Assembly (NCBI GenBank): GCA_022820645.1
Contig: JAJEFD010000002.1
Span: forward strand, 124,001 to 188,000
Length of the DNA: 64,000 bases
Origin: Dehalococcoidia bacterium
GTDB lineage: Bacteria; Chloroflexota; Dehalococcoidia; Lucifugimonadales; Australimonadaceae
Reading direction: 5' to 3'
This document shows positions 18,929 to 27,701 of this stretch, piece after piece; the stretch's first letter is position 1, and each line of letters begins with the position of its first letter. The notes below the pieces were generated by a model. It did not search any database. It was not told the origin of the DNA and saw only the letters and a list, made by a program, of their open reading frames with translations. Position numbers and translations under genes: made by a program.

Positions 18929-20167
18929 ATGGTAACGAGAACTGCAGGTCTCGCTGAATGGCAGGAGCCGGAAGGCATGAACAAGGCCGGCTTCGGCTTC
19001 TGGAAGACGCCGAAGTCCCAATACGACCTCTTCATCGAGTCCCAGGGCATCGAGATCCACCGCGACATCGGCGTGCACCGCATCCAGGACCTGCCGCTCA
19101 AGCCGTGGAAGCGCCTGGGCGGCAACGGCATCGCCATCCAGCTCCTCGGCACCGAGCACCTCTGGGGCATGTACGTCGTCGAGGTCCCCGGCGCCGGCGC
19201 CCTCAACCCCGAGAAGCACATGTACGAGGAGATCTACTACGTCGCGGAGGGCAGGGGCTCCACCGAGGTCTGGCAGGAGAGCAACCCCAACAAGAAGCAG
19301 GTCTTCGAGTGGAGCGCGGGCTCGCTCTTCGGCATCCCCATGAACGCCATGCACCGCCTCGTCAACGCCACCTCCAGCCCGGCTCTCCTCCTCGCAGCAA
19401 CCACCGCGCCGAACATGGTCAACCTCGTCCGCGACCCCCGGTTCGTCCTCAACAACCCCTACGAGTTCACCAATCTCTTCGACGCCGAGGACGACTACTT
19501 CAAGCCCGTCGACGACATCTTCGCCGACCCGGTCCGCGGGCTCGCCATGCGGCGCACGAACGTCATCCCGGACATCGTCAACTGCCACCTGCCGCGCGAC
19601 AACCGGCGCTCCTTCAGCTACCGCCGCGTCGAGCCCCACATGGCCGGCGCGAACTTCTACATGAAGATAGGCCAGTACGAGACCGGGCAGTACTCCAAGG
19701 CGCACAAGCACTCGTCCGGCGCCATCCTCGTCTGCATCCGGGGCAAGGGCTACAGCATCACCTGGCCGTCCCGGCTCGGCGAGCAACCGTTCGCGTCGGG
19801 CACCGGCGACGAGGTCAAGCGGCAGGACTACGAGCCTGTCGGCATGATCAGCGCCGCGCCCATGACCGGCGACTGGTTCCACCAGCACTTCGGCACGTCC
19901 CCCGGCGGCATCCGCTTCCTCATCTTCGACGGCCCCTACGGCCCGGGGATGCGCAGCGGCGCCGCGCCCGGTTCCGACGCCCGCGACGGCGGCGCGCAGG
20001 ACACCCGCGACGGCGGCAACGCCATCGCGTACCCGGACCAGGACCCCGCCATCCGCGCCGAGTTCGAGCGCATGATCGGCATCGAGGGGCTGGAGAGCAC
20101 CATGCCGGAGTGGGCCTACACCGACTACAGCCCACCCCCGGGCGCCGCGGACGTCGGCGGCTTCTAG
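18929..20167 (+). CDS. Bicupin protein (paralog 1)
   Basis: 412 residues with two cupin barrels. N-terminal barrel: PEKHMYEE (His97, Glu101) and His142 form an incomplete-looking ligand set. C-terminal barrel: HKH at 259-261 and WFHQHF (His318, His320), a complete metal site. Overall similar to gentisate-dioxygenase-like bicupins; a dioxygenase or isomerase on an organic acid is plausible but unproved. Closely related to the gene at 25365-26627: shared ISAAP...WFHQHF and DGGNAI...STMPE tails. Strong GGAGGG site before ATG 18929, divergent from the amidohydrolase operon, and followed by a terminator. Confidence 0.85.
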   Translation: MVTRTAGLAEWQEPEGMNKAGFGFWKTPKSQYDLFIESQGIEIHRDIGVHRIQDLPLKPWKRLGGNGIAIQLLGTEHLWGMYVVEVPGAGALNPEKHMYEEIYYVAEGRGSTEVWQESNPNKKQVFEWSAGSLFGIPMNAMHRLVNATSSPALLLAATTAPNMVNLVRDPRFVLNNPYEFTNLFDAEDDYFKPVDDIFADPVRGLAMRRTNVIPDIVNCHLPRDNRRSFSYRRVEPHMAGANFYMKIGQYETGQYSKAHKHSSGAILVCIRGKGYSITWPSRLGEQPFASGTGDEVKRQDYEPVGMISAAPMTGDWFHQHFGTSPGGIRFLIFDGPYGPGMRSGAAPGSDARDGGAQDTRDGGNAIAYPDQDPAIRAEFERMIGIEGLESTMPEWAYTDYSPPPGAADVGGF

Positions 20168-20185
20168 GAGTCGACGCGCAACGCA

Positions 20186-20219
20186 AAGAAGAGGGCGGCC
20201 ACAAGGCCGCCCTCTTTGC
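20186..20219 (+). terminator. Rho-independent terminator (bidirectional)
   Basis: AAGAGGGCGGCC-ACAA-GGCCGCCCTCTT: 12-bp G+C-rich stem, four-base loop, A-rich on one side and T-rich on the other. It serves the bicupin gene and the convergent ornithine-cyclodeaminase-like gene. Confidence 0.9.
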
Positions 20220-20240
20220 TTGAGTCCCGTACGTCGGGCC

Positions 20241-21353
20241 CTAGTCCCGGATGTCCTGCAGGAACCACTCCGTCGGCAGTTCGCGCCCGAGGCCCTGCTC
20301 CTTCGCCTTGCGATAGACGACGTCGCTGACCGCCGCGAACTGCAGCCCCTGGTTGCCGGAGTTCAGGTAGAGCGTGATCTGGTCCCGCGACGTGCGGCTT
20401 ACCCTGCCGCTCGCGAGGTCGTTGAACGTGGGCGTCTGGTCCGTGCCGCCGGCGCCCACACGCGCCTCGCGCAGCCGGGCAGGGAGGCGCTGCTTCTGCT
20501 CATCCGTCCCCCCGATGTAGTCGCCACGGTTGTAGCCGTCGCCCATGCTTCGCACGTCCTCGTTGCTGGGCCGCGAGTGCGCCACGCCCTGCTTGACGAT
20601 GACGTCCGCGCGCTCGAACACGCGCGCGTCGAGTTCGCCGCGCACGTCGGTGACGTGCTGCCCCGGCGAGAGCCAGTCGCCCTTCAGCGCGGGCTCCATC
20701 GCGTTCGTGCAGGCGGACACGATGTCCACGTCCTCCACCGCCGCCTCCGGCGTGTCGACCGCGCGCACCTCGAGTTCCAGCTTCGCCGACATCTCCTCCG
20801 CATAGCGCTCCCGGTTCGCCTTCGTGGGGCTGAACACCTTCACGCTGCGGATGTCGCGCACCGCCGCGAATGCCTCCAGGTACGTCCGCGCCATGCCGCC
20901 GGAGCCGAGCATGCCCACGGTCTGCGAGTCGGGGCGCGACAGGTAGCGCACGCCGAGCCCCGCACCGCCGCCCACGCGCATGTGCTGCAGGATGCCGTCG
21001 TTGATCATCGCCAGCGGCTCGCCGTCGCGGGTGCTGAACAGCATGATCAGCCCGCAGTACGTGCCCGGCTCCATGCAGTACTTCTCCTCCTTCCAGTAGC
21101 CGTGCTCGTCGCGCGGCCAGTAGAGGATGTCCGACTTCATGCGGATGGCGAACACGCCCAGCGCATCGCTCGCGCCCTCCATCGTGCCCCAGCGGTAGTA
21201 GCCGTCCGGGCGCTGCGCCGGCATGTACAGGTCGATGCGGGGCCGGTGGACGGACTCGCCGGTGGGCAACCCGCGGAACGCGTAGTCCTGCGCGTCTATG
21301 CACTCGTCCATCGGCAGCAGCCGCTCCACGGTCGCGTTGTCTATCAACAGCAT
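20241..21353 (-). CDS. Ornithine cyclodeaminase / mu-crystallin family protein
   Basis: NAD(P)-dependent enzyme family covering ornithine cyclodeaminase, ketimine reductases and amino-acid dehydrogenases; 370 residues. N-terminal MLLIDNATVERLLPMDECIDAQDYAF, Rossmann motif GMLGSGGMARTYLEA, and the C-terminal Asp-containing catalytic strand TDVRGELDARV are seen. It follows a Gfo/Idh gene after 69 bases containing a dispersed palindrome, so probably the same operon. Specific substrate unknown. Confidence 0.87.
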   Translation of the reverse strand: MLLIDNATVERLLPMDECIDAQDYAFRGLPTGESVHRPRIDLYMPAQRPDGYYRWGTMEGASDALGVFAIRMKSDILYWPRDEHGYWKEEKYCMEPGTYCGLIMLFSTRDGEPLAMINDGILQHMRVGGGAGLGVRYLSRPDSQTVGMLGSGGMARTYLEAFAAVRDIRSVKVFSPTKANRERYAEEMSAKLELEVRAVDTPEAAVEDVDIVSACTNAMEPALKGDWLSPGQHVTDVRGELDARVFERADVIVKQGVAHSRPSNEDVRSMGDGYNRGDYIGGTDEQKQRLPARLREARVGAGGTDQTPTFNDLASGRVSRTSRDQITLYLNSGNQGLQFAAVSDVVYRKAKEQGLGRELPTEWFLQDIRD

Positions 21354-21369
21354 CTCTTGCTCCTTCTCG

Positions 21370-21421
21370 TCCCCTCTCCCGCTGGGAGAGGGCGCGCATC
21401 GCGATGCGCGGGTGAGGGTGT
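21370..21421 (+). repeat. Dispersed palindromic repeat (family A) abutting a stop codon
   Basis: CCCCTCTCCC-GCT-GGGAGAGGG, a second small hairpin GCGCATCGCGATGCGC, then GGGTGAGGGTG. It ends two bases from the stop codon of the Gfo/Idh gene at 21423. Confidence 0.85.
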
Positions 21422-21422
21422 A

Positions 21423-22634
21423 TCAGTCCACCGTCGGCACCTGGTGCTCCAGGAACATCTCCTTGCGCTGCTCGCCGGACTCCTCGATCGCCAGCAGCAG
21501 TTCGATCGTGGCGTTGCCCCAGCGCGCGTGGGCGGGCAGGGGGCGTCCGGTCGTGATGGCGTCGTAGAACGTGTTGAGCCGCCCGTCGCGGCCGTCCTCC
21601 ACCGTAACGAGCGGGATCTCGCTGCGCTCATTGTTCCCGTAGACGGTGAGCCCTCCCGGCGACAGCCGCACGTCGGCGTCGTCGAAGCTCACCATGAGCG
21701 GCCCGCCCAGCAGCCAGCCCGCGCTCGAAGGCCCGGTCGGCGGCTCAGGGGGGCCGGCCCTGCCGAGACCGTACCGCTCCGCGCGCGCCGCCGCCTCCTC
21801 CCAGTCCGGGTCGGTGGCCTCGGCCAGTTCTCTGCGCGCCGCGGCGTGCTTCTCCGGGTCGGGGAAGATGCCCTCCCTTCCGACGCCATGCATGAACTCG
21901 CGCGAGTCCCAGTGGTCGTAGCCGCTGTAGACGGCGGTGCAGAACACGCCGTTCTCGAACTCCAGGTACGCCGCATGAGCGCCCGGCACGCGGCGGGCGG
22001 GGTCCCACGCGACAGCCGTGCCGCGCACGCTCCGCACCATACCGCCGCCTATGGTGCGGATGATGTCGAACTGGTGCGGCCCCTGCCTCCAGAGGATGCC
22101 GCCGCCGGGCCCCGGCGTCAGCTCCTCTCCCGAGCGCGGACGGTACAGCCAGTCCTGGTAGCGCCAGTGGTGCATCATCCGCAATTCGCCGAACTCGCCC
22201 GTGCGCACCATCTCGCGGATGCGGAGCACGCGCGGCTCGAAGCTGTGCTTCACGTTCACGCCCAGCAGCACGCCCTGCCGCTCCGCCGACTCCGCAAGCG
22301 CCGTGCCTTCCTCCACGTTAATCGTCATCGGCTTCTCGATGAGCACGTTCTTGCCGTACGACATCGCGAGTTCGCAGTGCTGGGAGTGCAGTATCGTCGG
22401 CGTCGCGATGTAGACGAGGTCGATGCGCGGGTCCTTGCACATCTCCTCGGCGCTCGTGTGCGTCGCCGCGTCCGGGAAGTCCTGCGCGAAGCGGCCGAGG
22501 ATCTCCGTGTCGAGGTCCGCCGCCGCGATGATCTTGAAGCGCGGGTTGAACGCCATCCTCGGAATCATGGCGACCGCCGCGCCGCCCAGCCCGATGATGC
22601 CGATGCCCAGCACGGTCGAGTTCTCAGTGGTCAT
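21423..22634 (-). CDS. Gfo/Idh/MocA family oxidoreductase (paralog 1)
   Basis: NAD(P)-dependent dehydrogenase, 403 residues. Rossmann motif GIIGLGGAAVAMI, the EKP motif (NVLIEKPMTINVEEG) with catalytic lysine, and GGGILWRQGPHQFDIIRTIGG, the His of which is expected at the active site. Family members oxidise sugar or cyclitol hydroxyls or, as 4,5-dihydroxyphthalate dehydrogenases, cis-dihydrodiols. Residues about 310-350 form a Pro/Gly-rich insertion. Upstream of the ornithine-cyclodeaminase-like gene and divergent from the LigB-type gene. Confidence 0.9.
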   Translation of the reverse strand: MTTENSTVLGIGIIGLGGAAVAMIPRMAFNPRFKIIAAADLDTEILGRFAQDFPDAATHTSAEEMCKDPRIDLVYIATPTILHSQHCELAMSYGKNVLIEKPMTINVEEGTALAESAERQGVLLGVNVKHSFEPRVLRIREMVRTGEFGELRMMHHWRYQDWLYRPRSGEELTPGPGGGILWRQGPHQFDIIRTIGGGMVRSVRGTAVAWDPARRVPGAHAAYLEFENGVFCTAVYSGYDHWDSREFMHGVGREGIFPDPEKHAAARRELAEATDPDWEEAAARAERYGLGRAGPPEPPTGPSSAGWLLGGPLMVSFDDADVRLSPGGLTVYGNNERSEIPLVTVEDGRDGRLNTFYDAITTGRPLPAHARWGNATIELLLAIEESGEQRKEMFLEHQVPTVD

Positions 22635-22683
22635 GCGCCCTCCTCCAACGAGGCTCCGGATGCGCGGAGGATAGCACCTGCCT

Positions 22684-22712
22684 TTGCCTTGCGCCGCCCC
22701 GCGTCCTATGCT
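22684..22712 (+). promoter_or_regulatory. Candidate promoter for LigB-like gene
   Basis: TTGCCT (22684-22689), 17-base spacer, TATGCT (22707-22712), then AGGAGG shortly before the ATG at 22764. Confidence 0.45.
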
Positions 22713-22763
22713 TGCGGCACCACAGCAAGTACCCACGCGGCGCGTAGCCCACAGGAGGCCAAT

Positions 22764-23717
22764 ATGGCAAGCATCGTTCTCGGCATCGGCAGTTCGCACG
22801 GCCCCTCGATACAGACCGACCCCGTCGGCTGGCCGCGGCTCGGCGACGCCGACACCCGCGACCCGCGCTTCGACTACCAGTCGCTGCTCGCCAACGCGCC
22901 GTCCGACATCGAAGCGCAGCTGACGCCGGAGAAGCAACGCGAGCGCTACGACGCCGCCCACGCCGCTATCGGCAAGCTGCGCACGGCGCTCGACGAGGCG
23001 AAGCCCGACGTGCTCGTCGTCATCAGCAACCCCCACCGCGTATGGGCAGACGAGACGCGCGCCGTCTTCGCCGTCATGCGCGCCGGGTCGCTTCCCGTCG
23101 CCGAGCGCCAGGGTTTCGATCCCGATGCTCGCTTCCGCTCGAACGAGGAGCGCCGGGCGCCCGTCATCAACGACCGCCCCGGCCAGCCGCAACTCGCCGA
23201 GCACCTCATCACCGCGCTCAACGACGAGGGCTTCGACGTCGGCTGCGGCGACGGCGTGCGCGACGGCCACGCGCTGGACGACGCCTTCTCCTACGCCCAT
23301 CACTACGTGATGCCGGACGAGAACCTGCCGGTCGTGCCGTTCATGGTCAGCCGCTACCTGCCGTACCAGGCGAGCGCCGCCCGCTGCTACGCGCTCGGCG
23401 GAGCGCTGCGCCGCGCCGTCGAGTCATGGGACGCCGACGCCCGCGTCGTGCTGATGGCATCCGGCGGCCTCAGCCACCAGATCATCGACGAAGAGCTCGA
23501 CCGTGGCGTCATCGCGGCATTGGAGAGCGGCGACGAGCAGGCGCTTGGGGCGCTGGAGCGCAACCGGCTGAACGGCGCTCCGGGCACTCCGGAGATACTG
23601 AACTGGGTAGCGGTCGCGGGCGCGATGGCGCCCGGAACCATGACGCTGCTCGATTACCTCCCGTGCTACCGCTCGATGGCGGGCACCGGCCACGGGCTGA
23701 CCTTCGGCGTCTGGTAG
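22764..23717 (+). CDS. LigB-type class III extradiol dioxygenase
   Basis: 317-residue protein of the catalytic-subunit family of protocatechuate 4,5-dioxygenase (LigB). Iron ligands and base are expected at SSHGPSI (His), VISNPHRVW (His) and later SGGLSH plus an acidic residue; GHALDDAFSYAHHYVMPDENLPVVPF is typical. N-terminal MASIVLGIGSSHG supports the ATG, which has AGGAGG upstream. No LigA-like small subunit gene is adjacent. Cleaves a catechol-type ring beside, not between, the hydroxyls (family knowledge); the substrate is unknown. Confidence 0.88.
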   Translation: MASIVLGIGSSHGPSIQTDPVGWPRLGDADTRDPRFDYQSLLANAPSDIEAQLTPEKQRERYDAAHAAIGKLRTALDEAKPDVLVVISNPHRVWADETRAVFAVMRAGSLPVAERQGFDPDARFRSNEERRAPVINDRPGQPQLAEHLITALNDEGFDVGCGDGVRDGHALDDAFSYAHHYVMPDENLPVVPFMVSRYLPYQASAARCYALGGALRRAVESWDADARVVLMASGGLSHQIIDEELDRGVIAALESGDEQALGALERNRLNGAPGTPEILNWVAVAGAMAPGTMTLLDYLPCYRSMAGTGHGLTFGVW

Positions 23718-23729
23718 ACGCGGCTGCCG

Positions 23730-24824
23730 CTAGCTGACGCGGAACCGCCGCAGGGCCGCCTCGCTTGGGGTTGTGCCCAGTCCCGGCTTGTCAGACAGCT
23801 GGACGAAGCCGTCCTGTACGCGCGGCGGCTCATCGAGAAGCGTCCCGGCCAGCTTCATGAAGAAGATGTTCTCGGCGGGGAAAGCAGCGAGCTCCGGCAT
23901 AGCGGCGCGGAAGTGCAGGGACGCGAGGCTGCCGACGTCCGTCTCCGAACCCACGCCGATGACACAGGGCACGTCGTGAGCGTCGGCGATGCTGATGATG
24001 CGCCGTGATTCCCGGTATCCCGTACTGCCCACCTTCAGGTTGAGCGCGCTTGCTCCAAGGCGGAGATAGTCGAGAGCACTCATCGCAGAGTTGACCCGGC
24101 GGTCGACCATCACCGGTACCGGCGATCCTTCCAACAGCCGTACGGTCTGCTCACTGAGGTCGAGCGTGCAGGGGTCCTCGAAGAGCCGCACGCCAACCTC
24201 GGCGAACCCCTGTGCGGCCCACAGCGCATCGTCGAACCCGTAGCCGCTGTTCGCGTCGACCCAGAGCAGCGTTTCAGGCCCGACGGCGTCGCGGAGCAGG
24301 CCGAGAGCGGCAACGTCCGCCCTGGCGTCGGTTCCCACTTTCACTTTGATCGCCGTGAAACCGTAGCCCTCCATCGCCGCCCCGGTCTCCTCCAGCATCT
24401 GCTCGACGGGTCCCCGGTTCAGCAGCCATGAAACAGGGACCCGGTCCGTCCAGCCGCCAAGGTACTTCCAGCAAGGGACGCCGGCGCTCCGGGCCTGGAG
24501 GTCGCACAGCGCCAGCTCCACCAGCGAACGGGAGCTGCCCCTGGCCGGAACGCGCGCGAGTTCGGCCAACAGGCGCTCAGTCCATAGAGGATCGGCCCCC
24601 ACGAGCAGCGGCTCGTAGACCTCGGCCAGGTGCCGGACCATGTCGTCCGCAACGACCCCGGACCATTGGGGGTTCGCCAGCGCCTCGGCCCAGCCGTCCA
24701 GGCCCTCGTCCGTAACGATGCGAAGCAGCACGAAGGTGTCGCCCTCGCTCACGCGCGACGCCCACGTGATAGGGGATACGTACGGGACGTAGACCACGTG
24801 CGTTTCGAGGCGAGCGATTCTCAT
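23730..24824 (-). CDS. Enolase-superfamily enzyme, mandelate racemase / muconate lactonizing type
   Basis: 364 residues. Catalytic KxK at Lys160/Lys162 (AIKVKVG), metal ligands Asp190 (VDANSGY), Glu216 (FEDP) and Asp241 (VMVDRR), plus a lysine in LNLKVGSTG on strand six, which points to the MLE-like subgroup. Full length. Reactions in the subgroup include cycloisomerisation, dehydration and racemisation of carboxylates. It converges on the LigB-like gene, which suits a ring-cleavage or acid-catabolism role (inference). Confidence 0.9.
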   Translation of the reverse strand: MRIARLETHVVYVPYVSPITWASRVSEGDTFVLLRIVTDEGLDGWAEALANPQWSGVVADDMVRHLAEVYEPLLVGADPLWTERLLAELARVPARGSSRSLVELALCDLQARSAGVPCWKYLGGWTDRVPVSWLLNRGPVEQMLEETGAAMEGYGFTAIKVKVGTDARADVAALGLLRDAVGPETLLWVDANSGYGFDDALWAAQGFAEVGVRLFEDPCTLDLSEQTVRLLEGSPVPVMVDRRVNSAMSALDYLRLGASALNLKVGSTGYRESRRIISIADAHDVPCVIGVGSETDVGSLASLHFRAAMPELAAFPAENIFFMKLAGTLLDEPPRVQDGFVQLSDKPGLGTTPSEAALRRFRVS

Positions 24825-24942
24825 GCCCGCAACCTCCCGGTGCTGCGCGTGGGATAGGGACTCCGCGTATTATGTGCCCCATCGAGAGGTTGCGCACGGT
24901 CAGCGGACCTCACCGGACACATCAGGCCGAAGGAGACGTACC

Positions 24943-25368
24943 TTGGAACTCAGCGAAGCACTCCCGTTCCTGGAAGCCAACCATCTCGCCGTCGTCAGCA
25001 CGGTCGGCACATCCGGACGCGCTCAGGCCACCGTAGTCAGCGCAGGGTTCGTCGACGGGCAGGTCGCCTTCGTCTCGCGCGGCGAGACGGTCAAGGTGCG
25101 CAACGCACGCCGCAGCGGCCAGTGCTCAGTCACGGTCATCAATCCCGAGAACACGCGCTACGTGACGGTGCAGGGCGCCGTTTCGGTGCACGGCTGGAAC
25201 GACACGGACGAAGCCACGCTGCTCGGCCTGCTACGCAAGGCCTACAGCGGCGCGGGGCGTCCGCCGGAGCGATGGGACGACTTCGACTCCGCGATGCGGA
25301 ACGAGCAGCGCACCGTCGTGTTCGTCACGCCGGAGCGCGTCTACGGCAGCCTCCGCCAGCGGGGCTAG
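24943..25368 (+). CDS. Pyridoxamine 5'-phosphate oxidase-like FMN/F420-binding protein
   Basis: 141 residues with split-barrel fold: LEANHLAVVSTVGTSGRAQATVVSAG, SRGETVKVRNARR and YVTVQGAVSVHG. The family includes F420- and FMN-dependent reductases. TTG at 24943 follows AAGGAGA at good spacing; an upstream in-frame ATG would add 40 residues without family similarity. The stop overlaps the convergent bicupin stop by four bases. Confidence 0.8.
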   Translation: MELSEALPFLEANHLAVVSTVGTSGRAQATVVSAGFVDGQVAFVSRGETVKVRNARRSGQCSVTVINPENTRYVTVQGAVSVHGWNDTDEATLLGLLRKAYSGAGRPPERWDDFDSAMRNEQRTVVFVTPERVYGSLRQRG

Positions 25369-26627
25369 TCGGACATGACCTCCATCTTCGCGCCCGCCTC
25401 GGTGTAGACCACCTCAGGCATGGTGGAGGCCACGCCGTTCTGCCGCAGCTTCTCCTCGAAGTGCTGCCGTACGTACGGGTCCTCCAGATGATAGGGGATG
25501 GCGTTCCCGCCGTCCGTGATGTCGGCGTGCTGCCTGATGAGTTCCCCCTCTTCCGCGAAGTCGTTGGCCCTGTTCCTGCTGGACTCCGGGTTGCCCGGCA
25601 TCGGGCCGGTGTAGTTGAAGACGCGGAACGGGTCTTTCCCGACTGCAAAATGCTGGTGGAACCAGTTGGACGGACCGGGGGCGGCGCTGATGAGACCGCC
25701 GGGCACGTATTCCTGGATCTTGACGAGGTCGCCCTTGCCGTTCTGCCACGGCGTCAGGCCGCCCTCGTTGCTCGGCCACGTCCATGAGAAGCCCTCGCCC
25801 TTGCAACAGACGAGCACCGCGCCGGACGCGTGTGCGTGCGCCTTCGCGTACCGCCCGCTGGGGTACTCGGCAAGCCATCCCTGGATCATCGTGTTGCCCA
25901 CCTGGTTCGGCGCAACCCACCGGAAGCCGGGGCCCCGGTTGTTGTCGAGCGGCAGGTAGGCATTCTGGATATCCGGCAGCAGGTTGGACGTCACCATCGC
26001 GCGACCGCGCACCGGCTGCGGCTCGATCTCGTCGTTCGGGTTCCAGAAGTCCTCCAGGTTCCCGCCGAGCCGGTCGTCGAAGTTGAACTCGCAGTTGAAG
26101 ACGAAGTTCATGTTCTGGAACGCGTTGATCGTCCGGGGCGCGGAGTTGACCGCGAGCAAGAGGGCAGGGGCCGACGACGCGTTGATGATGCGGAAGTTGG
26201 CGTTCAACGGTATCGCGAACAGGCTCCACGGCTGCCACTCGAACGCGGTCATCGCCGTATCGCCGTTCCGCCACACTTCCGTGCTCCCGCGGCCCTCCAG
26301 CACAATGTAACGCTCCTCGTACATCTGGCGCTGGGGATGCAGCGCGCCGCGCGGAGGCACCTCCACCACGAACATGCCGGTCGCGTTGTTCGTGCCGGTC
26401 ACCTGGATGTACGTGCCCTTGCCGCCGACCCGCTTCCACTCCGCGCGGGGCAGTTCGCGGGAGTCGCGCACCCCCACGCCCTTGAAGACGGGGATGCCCT
26501 CCGAGCGCTGGAACTTCTCCCAAGCCGTCGCCAGCCGCACGGTGTAGCTCGTGCTGCCGCCTTCGCCTTCCTTGTGCCACCCGGCTCGCTGGTTCCCGGT
26601 TGGCTCCACGTACCTCGGCTCTGTCAT
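25365..26627 (-). CDS. Bicupin protein (paralog 2)
   Basis: 420 residues, closely related to the gene at 18929-20167. In the N-terminal barrel the usual metal His is replaced (PQRQMYEE), so that site has probably lost metal. The C-terminal barrel keeps HAHASG and WFHQHF, the likely active site. Shared tail DGGNAIPY...STMPEVVYTEAG. A gentisate-dioxygenase-like enzyme is the nearest guess. Upstream VOC gene lies 36 bases away on the same strand. Confidence 0.85.
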   Translation of the reverse strand: MTEPRYVEPTGNQRAGWHKEGEGGSTSYTVRLATAWEKFQRSEGIPVFKGVGVRDSRELPRAEWKRVGGKGTYIQVTGTNNATGMFVVEVPPRGALHPQRQMYEERYIVLEGRGSTEVWRNGDTAMTAFEWQPWSLFAIPLNANFRIINASSAPALLLAVNSAPRTINAFQNMNFVFNCEFNFDDRLGGNLEDFWNPNDEIEPQPVRGRAMVTSNLLPDIQNAYLPLDNNRGPGFRWVAPNQVGNTMIQGWLAEYPSGRYAKAHAHASGAVLVCCKGEGFSWTWPSNEGGLTPWQNGKGDLVKIQEYVPGGLISAAPGPSNWFHQHFAVGKDPFRVFNYTGPMPGNPESSRNRANDFAEEGELIRQHADITDGGNAIPYHLEDPYVRQHFEEKLRQNGVASTMPEVVYTEAGAKMEVMSD

Positions 26628-26663
26628 CGTTATCTCCTTCTGCGGTTCAACATGACGAGGCAG

Positions 26664-27143
26664 CTACCGCTGCGCGCCGACCGTCACGTCGTGTATCTGC
26701 TTGAGCACGTTGTCGTCGCTCTGCGTCACGTCTATCTCGGCGCGGAACGGCTGCGGCCACTCCACCGGCAGGCTGTAGTAGATCTCCAGCCGGTTCTCCT
26801 CGGGGTCGCGGAAGTAGACGCTCGCCGTGTTCCCGTGCGTGACGACGGAGTCGATCCGGATGCCGTCCTCGACGAACCGGTTGTGGAAGTCGCGCACGTC
26901 TCCCACGCTGTCCACGTGGAACGACATCTGCTGCACGACCTTCACGTCGCCGTCACCCGTCCTTCCGCGCATGAGCAGCAACTCATGGTGCTCTTCTCCT
27001 GGCCGTGCCGACAGGAACACCATCCCACGCTCCATGTTCTCGTCCGTGACCGTCAGCCCGAGCACGCGCGTGTAGAAGTCGCGCATCGACTCCAGATCGT
27101 TCACGAACAGGCCCACGTGTCCCAGTGATGTGACCTTTGCCAT
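26664..27143 (-). CDS. VOC (glyoxalase/extradiol dioxygenase-like) family protein
   Basis: 159 residues. One VOC module pair: SLGHVGLFVNDLESMRDFYTRVLGL at the N-terminus with the first metal His, QMSFHVDS with a second, and DPEENRLEIYYSLP with a Glu ligand. An iron- or other-metal-dependent lyase, isomerase or ring-cleaving role is possible. Clustered with bicupin paralog 2 on the same strand, 36 bases upstream of it. Confidence 0.85.
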   Translation of the reverse strand: MAKVTSLGHVGLFVNDLESMRDFYTRVLGLTVTDENMERGMVFLSARPGEEHHELLLMRGRTGDGDVKVVQQMSFHVDSVGDVRDFHNRFVEDGIRIDSVVTHGNTASVYFRDPEENRLEIYYSLPVEWPQPFRAEIDVTQSDDNVLKQIHDVTVGAQR

Positions 27144-27206
27144 CGCGAAACCTCCTCGATTCGGTCACGCGAGAGGGTACTTGGCAGCGCGCCTGCCACG
27201 CAACGT

Positions 27207-27701
27207 TCAACCCCCGTCCACGCGACGCCCCACGAAGACGGCGTCGCGCTCCACGCCGTCCAGGTCCGTCACTCGCGGCATGAAGCCCCACTGCTCGAAC
27301 CCGAAACGCTCGAACAGGGCGCGGCTCGGCTCATTGTGACCGAAGATGATGCCCACCAGCACTCGCAGCCCCAGGGAAGGCGCCTCAGCGATGGCGTTCT
27401 CCAACAGGGCCGCCGCGACGCCCTGCCGCTGGTGCGCGGGTGAGACGTATACGCTGACCTCCGCGGTGATGTCCCACGCCGGACGATTGTAGAACCTGCC
27501 GAGACTCAGCCAGCCCGCAACCTCGCCGTCGCGCTCGTCGACCCACAGCGGATGGCGGTCCCGCGTGTGGGCCGTGAACCATCCCAGCCGCGACTCGACG
27601 GTAACCGGCTCGAAGTCTCCCGTCGCCATGCGTCTTGGCACGGCGGCGTTGTAGATGGCAACGACGGCTGGCAGGTCGACCTCAGTGCCGATGCGTATCA
27701 A
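27207..27701 (-). CDS. GNAT-family N-acetyltransferase (phosphinothricin acetyltransferase-like)
   Basis: 164 residues. N-terminal IRIGTEVDLPAVVAIYNAAVP, VYVSPAHQRQGVAAALLE (acetyl-CoA pyrophosphate loop) and FERFGFEQWGFMPRV are characteristic of the Pat subgroup. Acetylates a small amine, substrate unknown. Start overlaps the upstream stop by four bases (27698-27701), so the two are translationally coupled. Confidence 0.85.
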   Translation of the reverse strand: MIRIGTEVDLPAVVAIYNAAVPRRMATGDFEPVTVESRLGWFTAHTRDRHPLWVDERDGEVAGWLSLGRFYNRPAWDITAEVSVYVSPAHQRQGVAAALLENAIAEAPSLGLRVLVGIIFGHNEPSRALFERFGFEQWGFMPRVTDLDGVERDAVFVGRRVDGG